This document shows, one piece after another, positions 49,619-58,228 of a DNA stretch of 64,000 bases. Each line of letters opens with the position of its first letter. The first letter of the stretch is position 1. A program made the position numbers and the translations under genes. Where the stretch lies: NCBI GenBank assembly GCA_964462675.1, contig CAYWYS010000011.1, positions 11,189-75,188 on the forward strand. Reading direction: 5' to 3'. The notes below the pieces were generated by a model, which saw only the letters and a program-made list of their open reading frames with translations, ran no database searches and was not told the origin of the DNA. The DNA is from XN24 sp964462675 (lineage in GTDB: Bacteria > Pseudomonadota > Gammaproteobacteria > Steroidobacterales > XN24).

Positions 49619-50850
49619 CGACCGGATCCGGCTGGGGCCTGTTCGAGGTCTTCGGCGTCGAGATGGAGTACATGATCGTCGACCGCGCGTCGCTGGCGGT
49701 GCGGCCGATCGCGGACCTGTTGTTGCGCGAGGCCGCCGGCGGCCCGGACTGGGTCGAGGACGTCGAGCGCGGCGCGATCGCCTGGTCGAACGAGATCGTC
49801 GCGCATCTCGTCGAGCTGAAGACCAACGGGCCCGCGGCCGAGCTCGCCGGCCTGGACGCGCTGTTCCACGGCGATGTTCTCGAGGCCAACCGCCTGCTGG
49901 CGGCGCACGGCGCGATGCTGCTCGGCGGCGGCGCCCACCCGCTGATGGACCCGGCGACCGAGACGCGCATCTGGGCGCACGGCGGCGGCGAGATCTATGC
50001 GAGCTATGACCGCATCTTCGGCTGCAGCGGGCACGGCTGGTCCAACCTGCAAAGCACCCACCTGAACCTGCCGTTCGCAGGCGACGAAGAGTTCGGCCGG
50101 CTGCATGCGGCGATCCGCCTGGTGTTGCCGATCATCCCGGCGCTGGCCGCCAGCACGCCGTTCCTCGACGGCCGCTTCACCGGCTACCTGGACGCGCGCC
50201 TCGAGACCTATCGCCACAACCAGGCACGCATTCCGTCGCTGACCGGCCAGGTCATCCCGGAGCGGATGTTTTCGGAGGCGGAGTATCGCCTGCTGTTCGA
50301 GCGCATCGCCGCCGACATCGCGCCGCATGATCCCGATGGCCTGCTGGACCCGCTGTTCCTGAACTCGCGCGGCGCGATCGCGCGCTTCGATCGCAACGCG
50401 ATCGAGATCCGCACGATCGACATCCAGGAATGCCCGGCCGCGGACCTCGCGGTCGTGGCCGCCGTGGTCGCGGTGCTGCGCCGGCTGGTCGCCGAACAGA
50501 CCGTGCCATGGCGCGTGCAACAGGAATGGCCGGAGGACCTGCTCGCGGCGATCCTGCTGGACGTCGTCCGGGACGGCGACCAGGCGCGCATTGCGGACGC
50601 GGACTACCTCCGCATGCTGGGGATTCACCGACGCGGCGTGACAGCGGGCGCGGTGTGGCGCGAGCTTTGCGAGGCCGCCAGCGGCGACTTCGACGCGAGC
50701 GCGCATGCCGCGCTCCGCCGGATTCTCGACGCGGGGCCGCTGGCGCGACGGCTGCTGCGCGCAGTCGGCAGCGCACCGGAGCGCACGGCGCTGGTCGCCG
50801 CCTGTCGCGAACTGGCGAGCTGCCTCGCCGGGAACCGGCTGTTTCCCTGA
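49615..50850 (+). CDS. GCS2-family carboxylate-amine ligase (YbdK-type)
   Basis: 411 aa, GTG start overlapping the previous stop. FEVFGVEMEYMIVD is the N-terminal metal-binding motif of glutamate-cysteine ligase family 2, followed by LVELKTNGP, LLGGGAHPLMDP, STHLNLPFAGDEEF and RTIDIQECPAADL. It uses ATP to form an amide between a carboxylate and an amine. The acceptor need not be Cys. With the RimK-like ligase it gives the unit two amide-forming enzymes of different folds. Confidence 0.9.
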   Translation: MTTGSGWGLFEVFGVEMEYMIVDRASLAVRPIADLLLREAAGGPDWVEDVERGAIAWSNEIVAHLVELKTNGPAAELAGLDALFHGDVLEANRLLAAHGAMLLGGGAHPLMDPATETRIWAHGGGEIYASYDRIFGCSGHGWSNLQSTHLNLPFAGDEEFGRLHAAIRLVLPIIPALAASTPFLDGRFTGYLDARLETYRHNQARIPSLTGQVIPERMFSEAEYRLLFERIAADIAPHDPDGLLDPLFLNSRGAIARFDRNAIEIRTIDIQECPAADLAVVAAVVAVLRRLVAEQTVPWRVQQEWPEDLLAAILLDVVRDGDQARIADADYLRMLGIHRRGVTAGAVWRELCEAASGDFDASAHAALRRILDAGPLARRLLRAVGSAPERTALVAACRELASCLAGNRLFP

Positions 50851-51596
50851 TGGGGGCCGCGCGCATGGCAGAGCGCTGGGTGCTCACTTGCGAGCACGGC
50901 GGGCGGGAGGTGCCGCCGGAGCATGCGGCCTTGTTTCGCAATGCCGGCGAGGTGCTCGACTCCCATCGCGGCTGGGATGCCGGCGCGCTGGAGATCTTCG
51001 ATGCGCTCGCGCCGCCGCTCGGCGACGCTGCGTTCCCGGCGACGACGACCCGGCTGCTGATCGACCTGAACCGCTCGCTGCATCACCCGAAGCTGTACTC
51101 GGAATTCACCCGCGCGCTGCCGTCAGCGGCCCGGGCCGAGATCGCGGCGCGCTGGTGGCAACCGTGGCGCACGGCCGTCGCCGCGCAGATCGCGGCGTGG
51201 CGAGACACCGGACATGCGGTGCGGCACCTTTCCGTGCACAGCTTCACGCCGGTGCTCGGCGGGCAGATCCGCAATGCGGACATCGGGCTGCTGTACGACC
51301 CGTCGCGCGCGGCCGAGCGAGACTTCTGCGCCGCCTGGCAATCGGTGCTGCGGGCGCGCGGCTGGCGCGTGCGCCTGAACTACCCTTACCGCGGCACGGA
51401 TGACGGCCACACCACGGCGCTGCGGCGCCGCTTCGGACACGGCTACGCCGGCATCGAGCTGGAAGTGAACCAGGCGCTGTTCCCGGGGTCGCTGGCGCTG
51501 CTGCGGACCGACCTCGGCGAGACGCTCGATGTGCTGAGACCACGGACATGGCCCGCCGACGCAGCCGCCGCTGCGCGGGGCCGCCGGCCGGCCTAG
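50850..51596 (+). CDS. N-formylglutamate amidohydrolase family protein
   Basis: 248 aa from ATG 50850 (TGATG overlap; ATG 50865 is an alternative). Zinc-hydrolase signatures: TCEHGGREVPPEHA, HRGWDAGALEI, LLIDLNRSLHHP, SVHSFTPVLGG and LNYPYRGTDDGHT, with GIELEVNQ near the end. Family enzymes cleave N-acyl-glutamate-type amides and are most often seen in His catabolism, but no hut genes are here. It shares its CTAG stop with the convergent dienelactone hydrolase. Confidence 0.9.
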   Translation: MGAARMAERWVLTCEHGGREVPPEHAALFRNAGEVLDSHRGWDAGALEIFDALAPPLGDAAFPATTTRLLIDLNRSLHHPKLYSEFTRALPSAARAEIAARWWQPWRTAVAAQIAAWRDTGHAVRHLSVHSFTPVLGGQIRNADIGLLYDPSRAAERDFCAAWQSVLRARGWRVRLNYPYRGTDDGHTTALRRRFGHGYAGIELEVNQALFPGSLALLRTDLGETLDVLRPRTWPADAAAAARGRRPA

Positions 51597-52423
51597 AGCT
51601 GCTCGGCGAGGAAGGCCAGCGTGCGCTGCCAGGCGTCCGCGGCGGCCTCCGGCGCGTAGCGCGTCCCGGAAGGATTGGCGAAGGCGTGGTCGGCATCCTC
51701 GTAGATGACGATCTCGGCGGTCTTGCCCAGCGCCTGCAACACCGACTCGAAGCGCCGCACGGACTCGACCGGGATGCCGCGGTCCTGGCCGCCGAAGATC
51801 CCGAGAATCGGCATCCTCAGCGGCGCGAGCAGCTCCGGCTCGGTGACCAGCCGCCCGTAATAGATGACCGCCGCGTCGAGCTCTTCAGGCAACAACAAGG
51901 CAGTGCGCAGCGACAGGGCGCCGCCGAAACACCAGCCGATGCTGCCAATGCGCTCGACGCCCGGTTCCTCGCCGAGCCGCCGGAACGCCGACCGCAGATG
52001 CGCATCCGCGCGCGCCGGATCCGCCATCGCCACGGACATCAGCGCGCGCGCCTCCTCGGCGCTCGCCGCGGCCTGGCCGTCGTAGATGTCCACCGCCAGC
52101 GCCACGTATCCGGCGGCGGCCAGCCGGTGACTCATCTCGCGGATATTCTCGTTCAGGCCCCACCACTCGTGGATCACGATCAGCGCCCCGCGCGGCGCGC
52201 CGGCCGGCCTCACCAGGTAACCCTTGAAACCATCGTAGTCGACGAGCTCCCCGCGCACGCCCGCGGTGGCCGCGCCGCCGGCCGCCGCCGCGACCGGCAC
52301 GTCGCCGGCGTGCTCGCGTGCCATCGCCTCGGCGTATTCCGTGTCCTTGTCAGAGGCCAGGCCGGCGGCAGCGACGAGCGCGAGCAGCGCGCCCGACAGC
52401 AGGCGCAACGCGATACGTGTCAC
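51593..52423 (-). CDS. Dienelactone hydrolase family protein, exported
   Basis: 276 aa from GTG 52423. A signal peptide (LRLLSGALLALVAAAGLAS) precedes an alpha/beta hydrolase with nucleophile GWCFGGAL (Cys, near residue 173), Asp in GIFGGQDRGIP and His in DADHAFANP, the Cys-Asp-His triad of dienelactone hydrolase. GALIVIHEWWGLNENIREM is conserved. GTGA overlap with glgC indicates co-translation, which is an odd metabolic partner. Confidence 0.88.
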   Translation of the reverse strand: MTRIALRLLSGALLALVAAAGLASDKDTEYAEAMAREHAGDVPVAAAAGGAATAGVRGELVDYDGFKGYLVRPAGAPRGALIVIHEWWGLNENIREMSHRLAAAGYVALAVDIYDGQAAASAEEARALMSVAMADPARADAHLRSAFRRLGEEPGVERIGSIGWCFGGALSLRTALLLPEELDAAVIYYGRLVTEPELLAPLRMPILGIFGGQDRGIPVESVRRFESVLQALGKTAEIVIYEDADHAFANPSGTRYAPEAAADAWQRTLAFLAEQL

Positions 52424-53679
52424 TTGAGGGCCTCCATCATCTGTTTCGTCACCAGCACCACGCCGTCCCTGGTCACATAGAAGCGGCGCCGGTCCTCGGC
52501 CGGATTCTCGCCGATGACCGTGCCGTCCGGAATGCTCGTGTCTTCGTCGATGATCGCATTGAAGATGCGGCAGCTCCGGCCGATGTCCACGTCGGGCAGG
52601 ACGATCGAGCGTTCGACCAGCGACAGCTCGGCCACGCGCACATTGCTGAACAGCACCGATTCGCGAACCAATGCGCCGGAGATGATGCAGCCGCCCGACA
52701 CCATCGAGTTCAGCGCGCGACCGTGCCGCTCGCCGTCGTCGAGCACGAACTTGGCCGGCGGCAACTGCGCCTGGTAGGTCCAGATCGGCCACTCCTGGTC
52801 GTACAGGTTCAGCTCGGGCGCCACGTAGGTCAGCTCGAGGTTGGCCTCGTAGAAGGCATCGATGTTGCCGACATCCCGCCAGTAAAGCTGCACCTTGGTC
52901 TCAGCGTCCTGGAAAACGTAGGCATGCACCTGGTCGCCGGCCTCGATGCACCCGGGCACGATGTTCCGCCCGAAGTCGTGCGCAGAGTCGTCGCGCGCCG
53001 CATCCGCCCTCAGGACGCGATCCAGGTACTCGAAGCTGAACACGTAGATGCCCATGGAGGCGAGCGCAATGCCGTCCCGCCCCGGGATCGGCTCGGGGTG
53101 CAAGGGCTTCTCGACGAAGCGCGTGATTCGCTTGGTTTCGTCGATCGTCACGACACCGAATTCCTGGGCCCGGCTGACCGGCACTTCGACGGTCCCGACG
53201 GTGATGTCCGCGCCGCTCTCCGCGTGCTCCGCGAGCATCAGGCCGTAGTCCATCTTGTAAATATGGTCGCCGGCCAGGACCAGCACGTACTCCGGCTCCT
53301 GGCTGCGCAGATAGTCCATGTTCTGGAACACGGCGTCGGCGGTGCCCTTGTACCAGGAGGCGTCGATCTGCTGCTGCGCCGGCAGGATTTCCACGAACTC
53401 ACCGAACTCGCCGCGGAAGTATCCCCAGGCGCGCTGCAGGTGGACGATCAGGTCGTGCGCCTTGTACTGGGTCAGCACCGCGATGCGCCGGATGCCCGAG
53501 TTCACGCAGTTCGACAGCGGAAAGTCGATGATCCGGTACTTGCCGCCAAACGGCGTCGCCGGCTTGGCGCGCGACAGCGTCAGCGCCTTCAGTCGCGCCC
53601 CCCGCCCCCCGGCGAGGATCAGTGCAACGGTATCGCGGGTCAGGCTGCTGACATAGCGTCCGGGCTTCTCTGGCTTCAT
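52420..53679 (-). CDS. glgC: Glucose-1-phosphate adenylyltransferase GlgC
   Basis: 419 aa from ATG 53679 (ATG 53691 four codons earlier is possible). ALILAGGRGARLKALT is the nucleotide-binding motif, KPATPFGGKYRIIDFPLSN the regulatory/substrate region and DVGNIDAFYEANLEL a conserved active-site segment. The left-handed beta-helix C-terminus follows (GCIISGALVRESVLFSNVRV). It makes ADP-glucose for glycogen synthesis and is divergent from glgA across 128 bases. Confidence 0.97.
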   Translation of the reverse strand: MKPEKPGRYVSSLTRDTVALILAGGRGARLKALTLSRAKPATPFGGKYRIIDFPLSNCVNSGIRRIAVLTQYKAHDLIVHLQRAWGYFRGEFGEFVEILPAQQQIDASWYKGTADAVFQNMDYLRSQEPEYVLVLAGDHIYKMDYGLMLAEHAESGADITVGTVEVPVSRAQEFGVVTIDETKRITRFVEKPLHPEPIPGRDGIALASMGIYVFSFEYLDRVLRADAARDDSAHDFGRNIVPGCIEAGDQVHAYVFQDAETKVQLYWRDVGNIDAFYEANLELTYVAPELNLYDQEWPIWTYQAQLPPAKFVLDDGERHGRALNSMVSGGCIISGALVRESVLFSNVRVAELSLVERSIVLPDVDIGRSCRIFNAIIDEDTSIPDGTVIGENPAEDRRRFYVTRDGVVLVTKQMMEALK

Positions 53680-53807
53680 GACTCGTCCCACGTCCGGGTG
53701 GTTGCTCTACATACCATAGCAGCAGCCAGCATAGTGGCTATTCGCAGCGACCGCAGCCGTCCGGGCAGCTGTGCTAAATTGCCGCGAACCCAGACCGCCC
53801 GGCCTCC

Positions 53808-55310
53808 ATGCCTGCCAAGCCGAAAGTCCTGTTCGTCGTCGCCGAGACCTGGCCGCTGGTCAAGACCGGCGGGCTCGCCGACGTCGCGCCGGCGCTGGCG
53901 CGCGCGCTGATCGAGCAGGGCTTCGACGTGCGCCTGCTGGTACCCGGTTATCGCGAGGTCGAAGAAGCCTTCGCCGGCAAACCCGCCGGGCGCTTTTTTG
54001 ATGTCCTGCCGGGACTGGACCGGGCACGGCTGATCCGCGGCCAGCTTGCCGGCTATGGCGTCCCGACCTGGCTGTTGCACTGCCCGGCGCTCTACGACCG
54101 GCCAGGCGGACCGTACAGCGACCCCGACGGCGAGGACTGGCCGGACAACGGCCTGCGGTTCGGGATGCTCTGCAGGGTCGCGGCGATGTTCGGCAAGGGG
54201 CGCGGGCTGGACGGCTGGAAGGCCGACATCCTGCACGGCCACGACTGGCATGCCGGCCTGGCGCCGGCCTATGCGAGCTTCGACCCGGAGATCACGGCCG
54301 GCACCGTGTTCACGATCCACAATCTCGCCTACCAGGGCAACTTCGATCCCGAGCTGGGTCGCGCCCTGGACATCGATGCCGCGGCGTTCCAGTTGGATGG
54401 CCTGGAGTTCTACGGCCGCTTCAGTTTCATGAAGGCGGGCCTGTGGTACTCGGACCGCGTGACGACTGTCAGCCCGACATATGCGCGCCAGGTGCAGACC
54501 GAGGAATACGGCTGCGGCATGGACGGCCTGTTGCGCAGCCGCCGCAATGAACTGACCGGCATCCTGAACGGCGTCGACGAGCAAGTCTGGAGCCCCGACA
54601 CCGATGCGCTGCTGCCGGCGCGCTACTCGGCGCGCGATCTCGATGGCAAGGCCCGCTGCAAGCTCGAGTTGCAGGACCGCTTCGGGCTCACCCGCGGCCC
54701 GGAGATTCCGATCGTCGGCATGGTGGGGCGGATGACCGCGCAGAAGGGCTGGGACCTGCTGGCGGAGTGCGCGCCGTCCCTGCTTGCGGACCGGGTGCAG
54801 CTCGTCATGGTCGGCAGCGGCGACCACCAGCTCGAAGCGCAGCTGGCCCGTCTCGCCGCCTGTTACCCCGGGATGGCCGGCCTGCACATCGGTTACGACG
54901 AACCGCTGTCGCACCTGGTCATGGCCGGCGCCGACATCTTCACGGTGCCGTCCCGCTTCGAGCCGTCCGGCCTCACCCAGATGTACAGCCAGCGCTACGG
55001 CACGCCGCCGGTCGTCCGGCGCACCGGGGGGCTGGCCGACAGCGTGACCGAGGCCACGCCGCAGAGCATCGCGGCCGGCGAGGGCACGGGCTTCTTGTTC
55101 GACGCGGCCGACCCCGCGGCGTTGGCCGGGGCCTTGCAACGCGCCGTCGCCCTGTATCGGGGGGAGCCCGCCCGCTGGCGGGCCTTGCAGGCCAACGGAA
55201 TGGCGCGCGACTTCAGCTGGCGCGCCCCGGCGGCAGACTATGCCGGGGTGTATCGGGCGGCGCTGAAAGCGGCGCGCGCGCGACGGCGTGCGCGCCCCGC
55301 GCCGGCCTGA
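53808..55310 (+). CDS. glgA: Glycogen synthase GlgA
   Basis: 500 aa GT5 enzyme. LFVVAETWPLVKTGGLADVAPALARAL has the ADP-glucose-binding KTGGL; ILHGHDWHAGLAP and LAYQGNFDPE are conserved; the C-terminal domain has VGMVGRMTAQKGWDLL and PSRFEPSGLTQMYSQRYGTPPVVRRTGGLADSV with the catalytic Glu. It elongates glycogen from GlgC product. Branching and debranching genes are not in this window. Confidence 0.97.
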   Translation: MPAKPKVLFVVAETWPLVKTGGLADVAPALARALIEQGFDVRLLVPGYREVEEAFAGKPAGRFFDVLPGLDRARLIRGQLAGYGVPTWLLHCPALYDRPGGPYSDPDGEDWPDNGLRFGMLCRVAAMFGKGRGLDGWKADILHGHDWHAGLAPAYASFDPEITAGTVFTIHNLAYQGNFDPELGRALDIDAAAFQLDGLEFYGRFSFMKAGLWYSDRVTTVSPTYARQVQTEEYGCGMDGLLRSRRNELTGILNGVDEQVWSPDTDALLPARYSARDLDGKARCKLELQDRFGLTRGPEIPIVGMVGRMTAQKGWDLLAECAPSLLADRVQLVMVGSGDHQLEAQLARLAACYPGMAGLHIGYDEPLSHLVMAGADIFTVPSRFEPSGLTQMYSQRYGTPPVVRRTGGLADSVTEATPQSIAAGEGTGFLFDAADPAALAGALQRAVALYRGEPARWRALQANGMARDFSWRAPAADYAGVYRAALKAARARRRARPAPA

Positions 55311-55451
55311 TCCGCCGCGAAAAGCGGCAGATCGGCCTGGGCGCTCCGGGAACACGGAGATAAGGCAACCTGGGATCCACGCGACCCGCGCAATCTGGTG
55401 GCGCTTATCGCCTCGAGTGCGAACCCTTGACCCGGGGCGCCCGCGGCCGAC

Positions 55452-55554
55452 CTGCCTGGAACCGATGGCTCCCTGAAACGGGACGGCGGTGCGGGTTCGA
55501 AGCATAGCCCGAATCTTCCCGGGTTGCCTAGGGAAACCGGACCCCCCCAGGCAG
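55452..55554. other. Candidate structured RNA or multibranch element in a 395-base gap
   Basis: An 8-bp outer stem (CTGCCTGG 55452-55459 with CCAGGCAG 55547-55554) encloses three local hairpins: TCCC/GGGA with loop TGAAAC (55470-55483), a G-U containing 7-bp stem (55493-55499 with 55510-55516) and TTCCC/GGGAA (55516-55520 with 55531-55535; the shared T means the second and third stems compete at one base). The rest of the gap from 55311 has only a small GCCGC/GCGGC hairpin after glgA and the promoter at 55647-55674. No known riboswitch class matches. Confidence 0.4.
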
Positions 55555-55646
55555 ACATCATGAAAAACATAAACTTGGGATGACTCGAGCATCCGACTCG
55601 GACCATTTCCGGTCGCCCGGAGCCGCGGCATCAGCCTTTTTGACTA

Positions 55647-55674
55647 TTGACACCCCCCCACGAAGGACTATGCT
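55647..55674 (+). promoter_or_regulatory. Sigma70 promoter
   Basis: TTGACA (55647-55652) and TATGCT (55669-55674) are separated by 16 bases, a near-consensus promoter that starts transcription at about 55681. The -10 contains the in-frame ATG 55670, which excludes that codon as the translation start of the next gene. Confidence 0.65.
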
Positions 55675-55705
55675 CGCGGCCCTCCATGTTGCTATGCATC
55701 AACCG

Positions 55706-56236
55706 ATGATCCGGCGCCTGATCCCGAGCCTCCTGTTCGGCGTGCTGGCTGCGTCTGCCGCAGCCGCGGAGGACCCGGCCCATGCCTGCGTGCCCGACGG
55801 CGGCGGCAGTCTGCGGCTGCAGATCAGCGGCGACTTCGACGCACAAGTGGACTGGGGCAACGAGGGCACGCGTTGCGACGGCGGGCCGCGGCCTGACGGC
55901 GACGCGTTGCGCCTGATGTTCAGCCGCGATGACGACAGCCTGCTGTTCGTCATCGGCATCACCGGGCTCGTGCGCGGCTGGACCGGCGCCGGGCTCGCCG
56001 CCAACCTGACCGTGGTCAGGCAGGGCGAGGGGAAGTTCTACGGCTCGCTGGGCGCGGATGCCTGCGTCGTCGATGTGGAAGAGAATCTCGCGCTCGCGAC
56101 GGCCCCGGACAGCTATCGCGTCAGCGGCCGGGGCTTCTGCGAGCGGCCCATCGAGGCAGTCGCGCGCGCCGGCGAGATCCGGATCTCGCCGTTCGAGTTC
56201 ACCGGCATCGCGTACTGGCCCGACGAGGACGACTGA
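55706..56236 (+). CDS. Small secreted protein of unknown function
   Basis: 176 aa from ATG 55706, chosen because earlier ATGs precede the predicted transcription start or lengthen the signal. The signal peptide is IRRLIPSLLFGVLAASAAAA. The mature domain is beta-rich with four cysteines (HACVPDG, TRCDGGPRP, ADACVVDVEE and GFCERP) in positions that could form two disulfides, plus LRLQISGDFDAQVDWGNEG and a C-terminal FTGIAYWPDEDD. I do not recognise the family. The DUF192 gene starts 1 base later. Confidence 0.75.
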   Translation: MIRRLIPSLLFGVLAASAAAAEDPAHACVPDGGGSLRLQISGDFDAQVDWGNEGTRCDGGPRPDGDALRLMFSRDDDSLLFVIGITGLVRGWTGAGLAANLTVVRQGEGKFYGSLGADACVVDVEENLALATAPDSYRVSGRGFCERPIEAVARAGEIRISPFEFTGIAYWPDEDD

Positions 56237-56237
56237 G

Positions 56238-56711
56238 ATGCGGCGCTATATCTTCCCGGGAATCTGCGTCGTCGCGCTCGTGCTGGCGCTGCACACGCTG
56301 ACGATCGCCTCTGGCATCTCCGCCGAGCTGGCGGTCGAGCGCGTCGAGATTCTCACCGCGAGCGGCGAGCGGCATGCTTTCTCGGCGCATCTCGCCGACA
56401 CGGCCGAGGCGCGCGCGCGGGGCCTGATGTACGTCACGCGCCTCGCGCCCGACCGCGGCATGCTGTTCGACTTCGAGGCCGCCGCCGTGGTGACGATGTG
56501 GATGAAGAACACGCCGCTGTCGCTCGACATGCTGTTCATCGACGGGCAGGGCGTCATCGCGCGCATCGCGGCGCGCACGCGGCCGTTCTCGACCGAGCTG
56601 ATCTCCTCCGGGAGCGAAGTGCGGGCCGTGCTGGAAATCAACGGCGGCCTGGCTGCGCAGCTCGGCATCGCCGCCGGCGACCGCGTCGTGCACCGGCTGT
56701 TCCCGGAATAG
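56238..56711 (+). CDS. DUF192 secreted protein
   Basis: 157 aa. An N-terminal signal or anchor (IFPGICVVALVLALHTLTIASG) leads to the DUF192 domain: FSAHLADTAEARARGLMYVTRLAPDRGMLFDF, then TMWMKNTPLSLDMLFIDGQGVI and VLEINGGLAAQLGIAAGD. These small beta-barrel proteins are widespread and functionally undefined. It is almost contiguous with the preceding gene. Confidence 0.9.
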   Translation: MRRYIFPGICVVALVLALHTLTIASGISAELAVERVEILTASGERHAFSAHLADTAEARARGLMYVTRLAPDRGMLFDFEAAAVVTMWMKNTPLSLDMLFIDGQGVIARIAARTRPFSTELISSGSEVRAVLEINGGLAAQLGIAAGDRVVHRLFPE

Positions 56712-56715
56712 CGGC

Positions 56716-58113
56716 CTAGATCACCTTCGAGAAGCGCTGCTCCGCCAGCCGCGCGGCCAGGTAGGCATCGAAGGGCATCGCGATCGACCTGAGCAGGAAG
56801 CGGCCCCGCGGCGTGACGCGAATCGCGTCGGCGTCGATTTCCACCAGCCCGTCCTGCGCCAGCGGGCCGAGGGCCTCGAGCTCCCGCCCGAAATACTCGC
56901 CGAAGCGAATGCCGTGGCGTGCCTCGATCTTGCGCATGTCGGCCACGCCGCCACACATCAAGGCGTGGATGACCTCGCGACGCAGCACGTCGTCGGCATT
57001 CAGCTCGACCCCGCGCAGGATCGGGATGTGCCCGGCGTCGATCGCATCGTAATAGTCATGGCGCAGCTTGATGCTCTGCGCGTAGCTGTTGCCGACCTTG
57101 CCGATCGCGCTGACGCCGAGCCCGACGAGGTCGAGCTCCGCGTGCGTCGAATACCCCTGGAAGTTCCGGTGCAGCGAGCCGTCGTAGCGGGCCTTCACGA
57201 GGTCGTCCTCGGGCACCGCAAAATGATCCATGCCGATGTATTCGTAGCCCCGGCCAGTCAGGAACTCGACGGTGCGGGTCAGCAGCGCGAGCTTCTCGGC
57301 GCCGGAGGGCAGGTCCTCCTCGCGGATCAGCCGCTGGGCACGGAACATCTCCGGCAGGTGGGCATAGCTGTACGCCGCGATCCGGTCCGGCTTGGCGCGC
57401 ACCACCGACTCGAGCGTGTGCGTGAAACTCTCGGCCGTCTGCTTCGGCAGGCCGTAGATCAGGTCGACCGACACCGAGCGGAAACCCGACTCGCGCGCCT
57501 GCCGGATCAGGAACAGCGTCCACTCCTCGTCCTGCAGCCGGTTGACCGCCTGCTGCACGGCCGGGTCGAAGTCCTGGATGCCGAGCGACAGCCGGTTGAA
57601 CCCCATGGCCGCGAGGCGCGGGATGGTGTCCTTGTCGACGCTGCGCGGATCGATCTCGATCGAGTACTCGCGCTGCTCGCCGTGGTGCAGCCCGAAGTTG
57701 CGGAACAGGCCGTCCATGACCTTGCCGAACTGCGTCTCGTCGAGGAAGGTCGGCGTGCCGCCGCCGAAATGCAGCTGGTCGACGCGCCGGCGCGGGTCGA
57801 ACAACTGGCCCTGCAGGCGCATCTCCTCGACCAGGTGCTCGACATAGGGATCGGCGCTGTGCTGGTGGCGGGTGATGATCTTGTGGCAGCCGCAGTAGTA
57901 ACAGAGCGAGTGGCAGAACGGCACGTGCACGTAAATGGACAGCGGCTGCGAGGCCGGCTCCTCGCCGTTGCTCGCCAGCGCCAGCCGCTTGTAGTCCGCC
58001 TCGCCGAAGCCATCGTGGAACTGCACGGCGGTCGGGTAGGAGGTGTAGCGCGGCCCGCGGCCGTCATAGCGCTTGATCAGGTCGAGGTCGAACTCTGCCG
58101 TCTGCTGCTTCAT
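56716..58113 (-). CDS. hemN: Oxygen-independent coproporphyrinogen III oxidase HemN
   Basis: 465 aa radical SAM enzyme. The cluster motif CHSLCYYC (CX3CX2C, Cys 67, 71, 74) is preceded by SIYVHVPF; RGPRYTSYPTAVQFHD is the HemN-specific N-terminus, and GIQDFDPAVQQAVNR and GMDHFAVPEDDL follow. It decarboxylates coproporphyrinogen III without O2 and indicates ability to make haem at low oxygen. No clear FNR box (TTGAT-N4-ATCAA) is visible in the 115 bases upstream. Confidence 0.96.
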   Translation of the reverse strand: MKQQTAEFDLDLIKRYDGRGPRYTSYPTAVQFHDGFGEADYKRLALASNGEEPASQPLSIYVHVPFCHSLCYYCGCHKIITRHQHSADPYVEHLVEEMRLQGQLFDPRRRVDQLHFGGGTPTFLDETQFGKVMDGLFRNFGLHHGEQREYSIEIDPRSVDKDTIPRLAAMGFNRLSLGIQDFDPAVQQAVNRLQDEEWTLFLIRQARESGFRSVSVDLIYGLPKQTAESFTHTLESVVRAKPDRIAAYSYAHLPEMFRAQRLIREEDLPSGAEKLALLTRTVEFLTGRGYEYIGMDHFAVPEDDLVKARYDGSLHRNFQGYSTHAELDLVGLGVSAIGKVGNSYAQSIKLRHDYYDAIDAGHIPILRGVELNADDVLRREVIHALMCGGVADMRKIEARHGIRFGEYFGRELEALGPLAQDGLVEIDADAIRVTPRGRFLLRSIAMPFDAYLAARLAEQRFSKVI

Positions 58114-58228
58114 GAATCACCGTGCCGTCGTTGGGTCGGGCGCCCTGTCCCGCTATTCCGGCGCTGCCCGAGCCCCCGGAACGCGGCATCATTCGACATC
58201 CGAACGCGCCCGGGAATAGTGGAATGCC

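Noticed and set aside
55340..55600. Cyclic di-GMP (GEMM) or glycine riboswitch in the gap after glgA
   Set aside because: Fragments such as AGGCAACC and ACGCG appear, but the conserved GGCAAACC and GACGCAAAGCC cores, or the glycine-aptamer equivalents, are absent.
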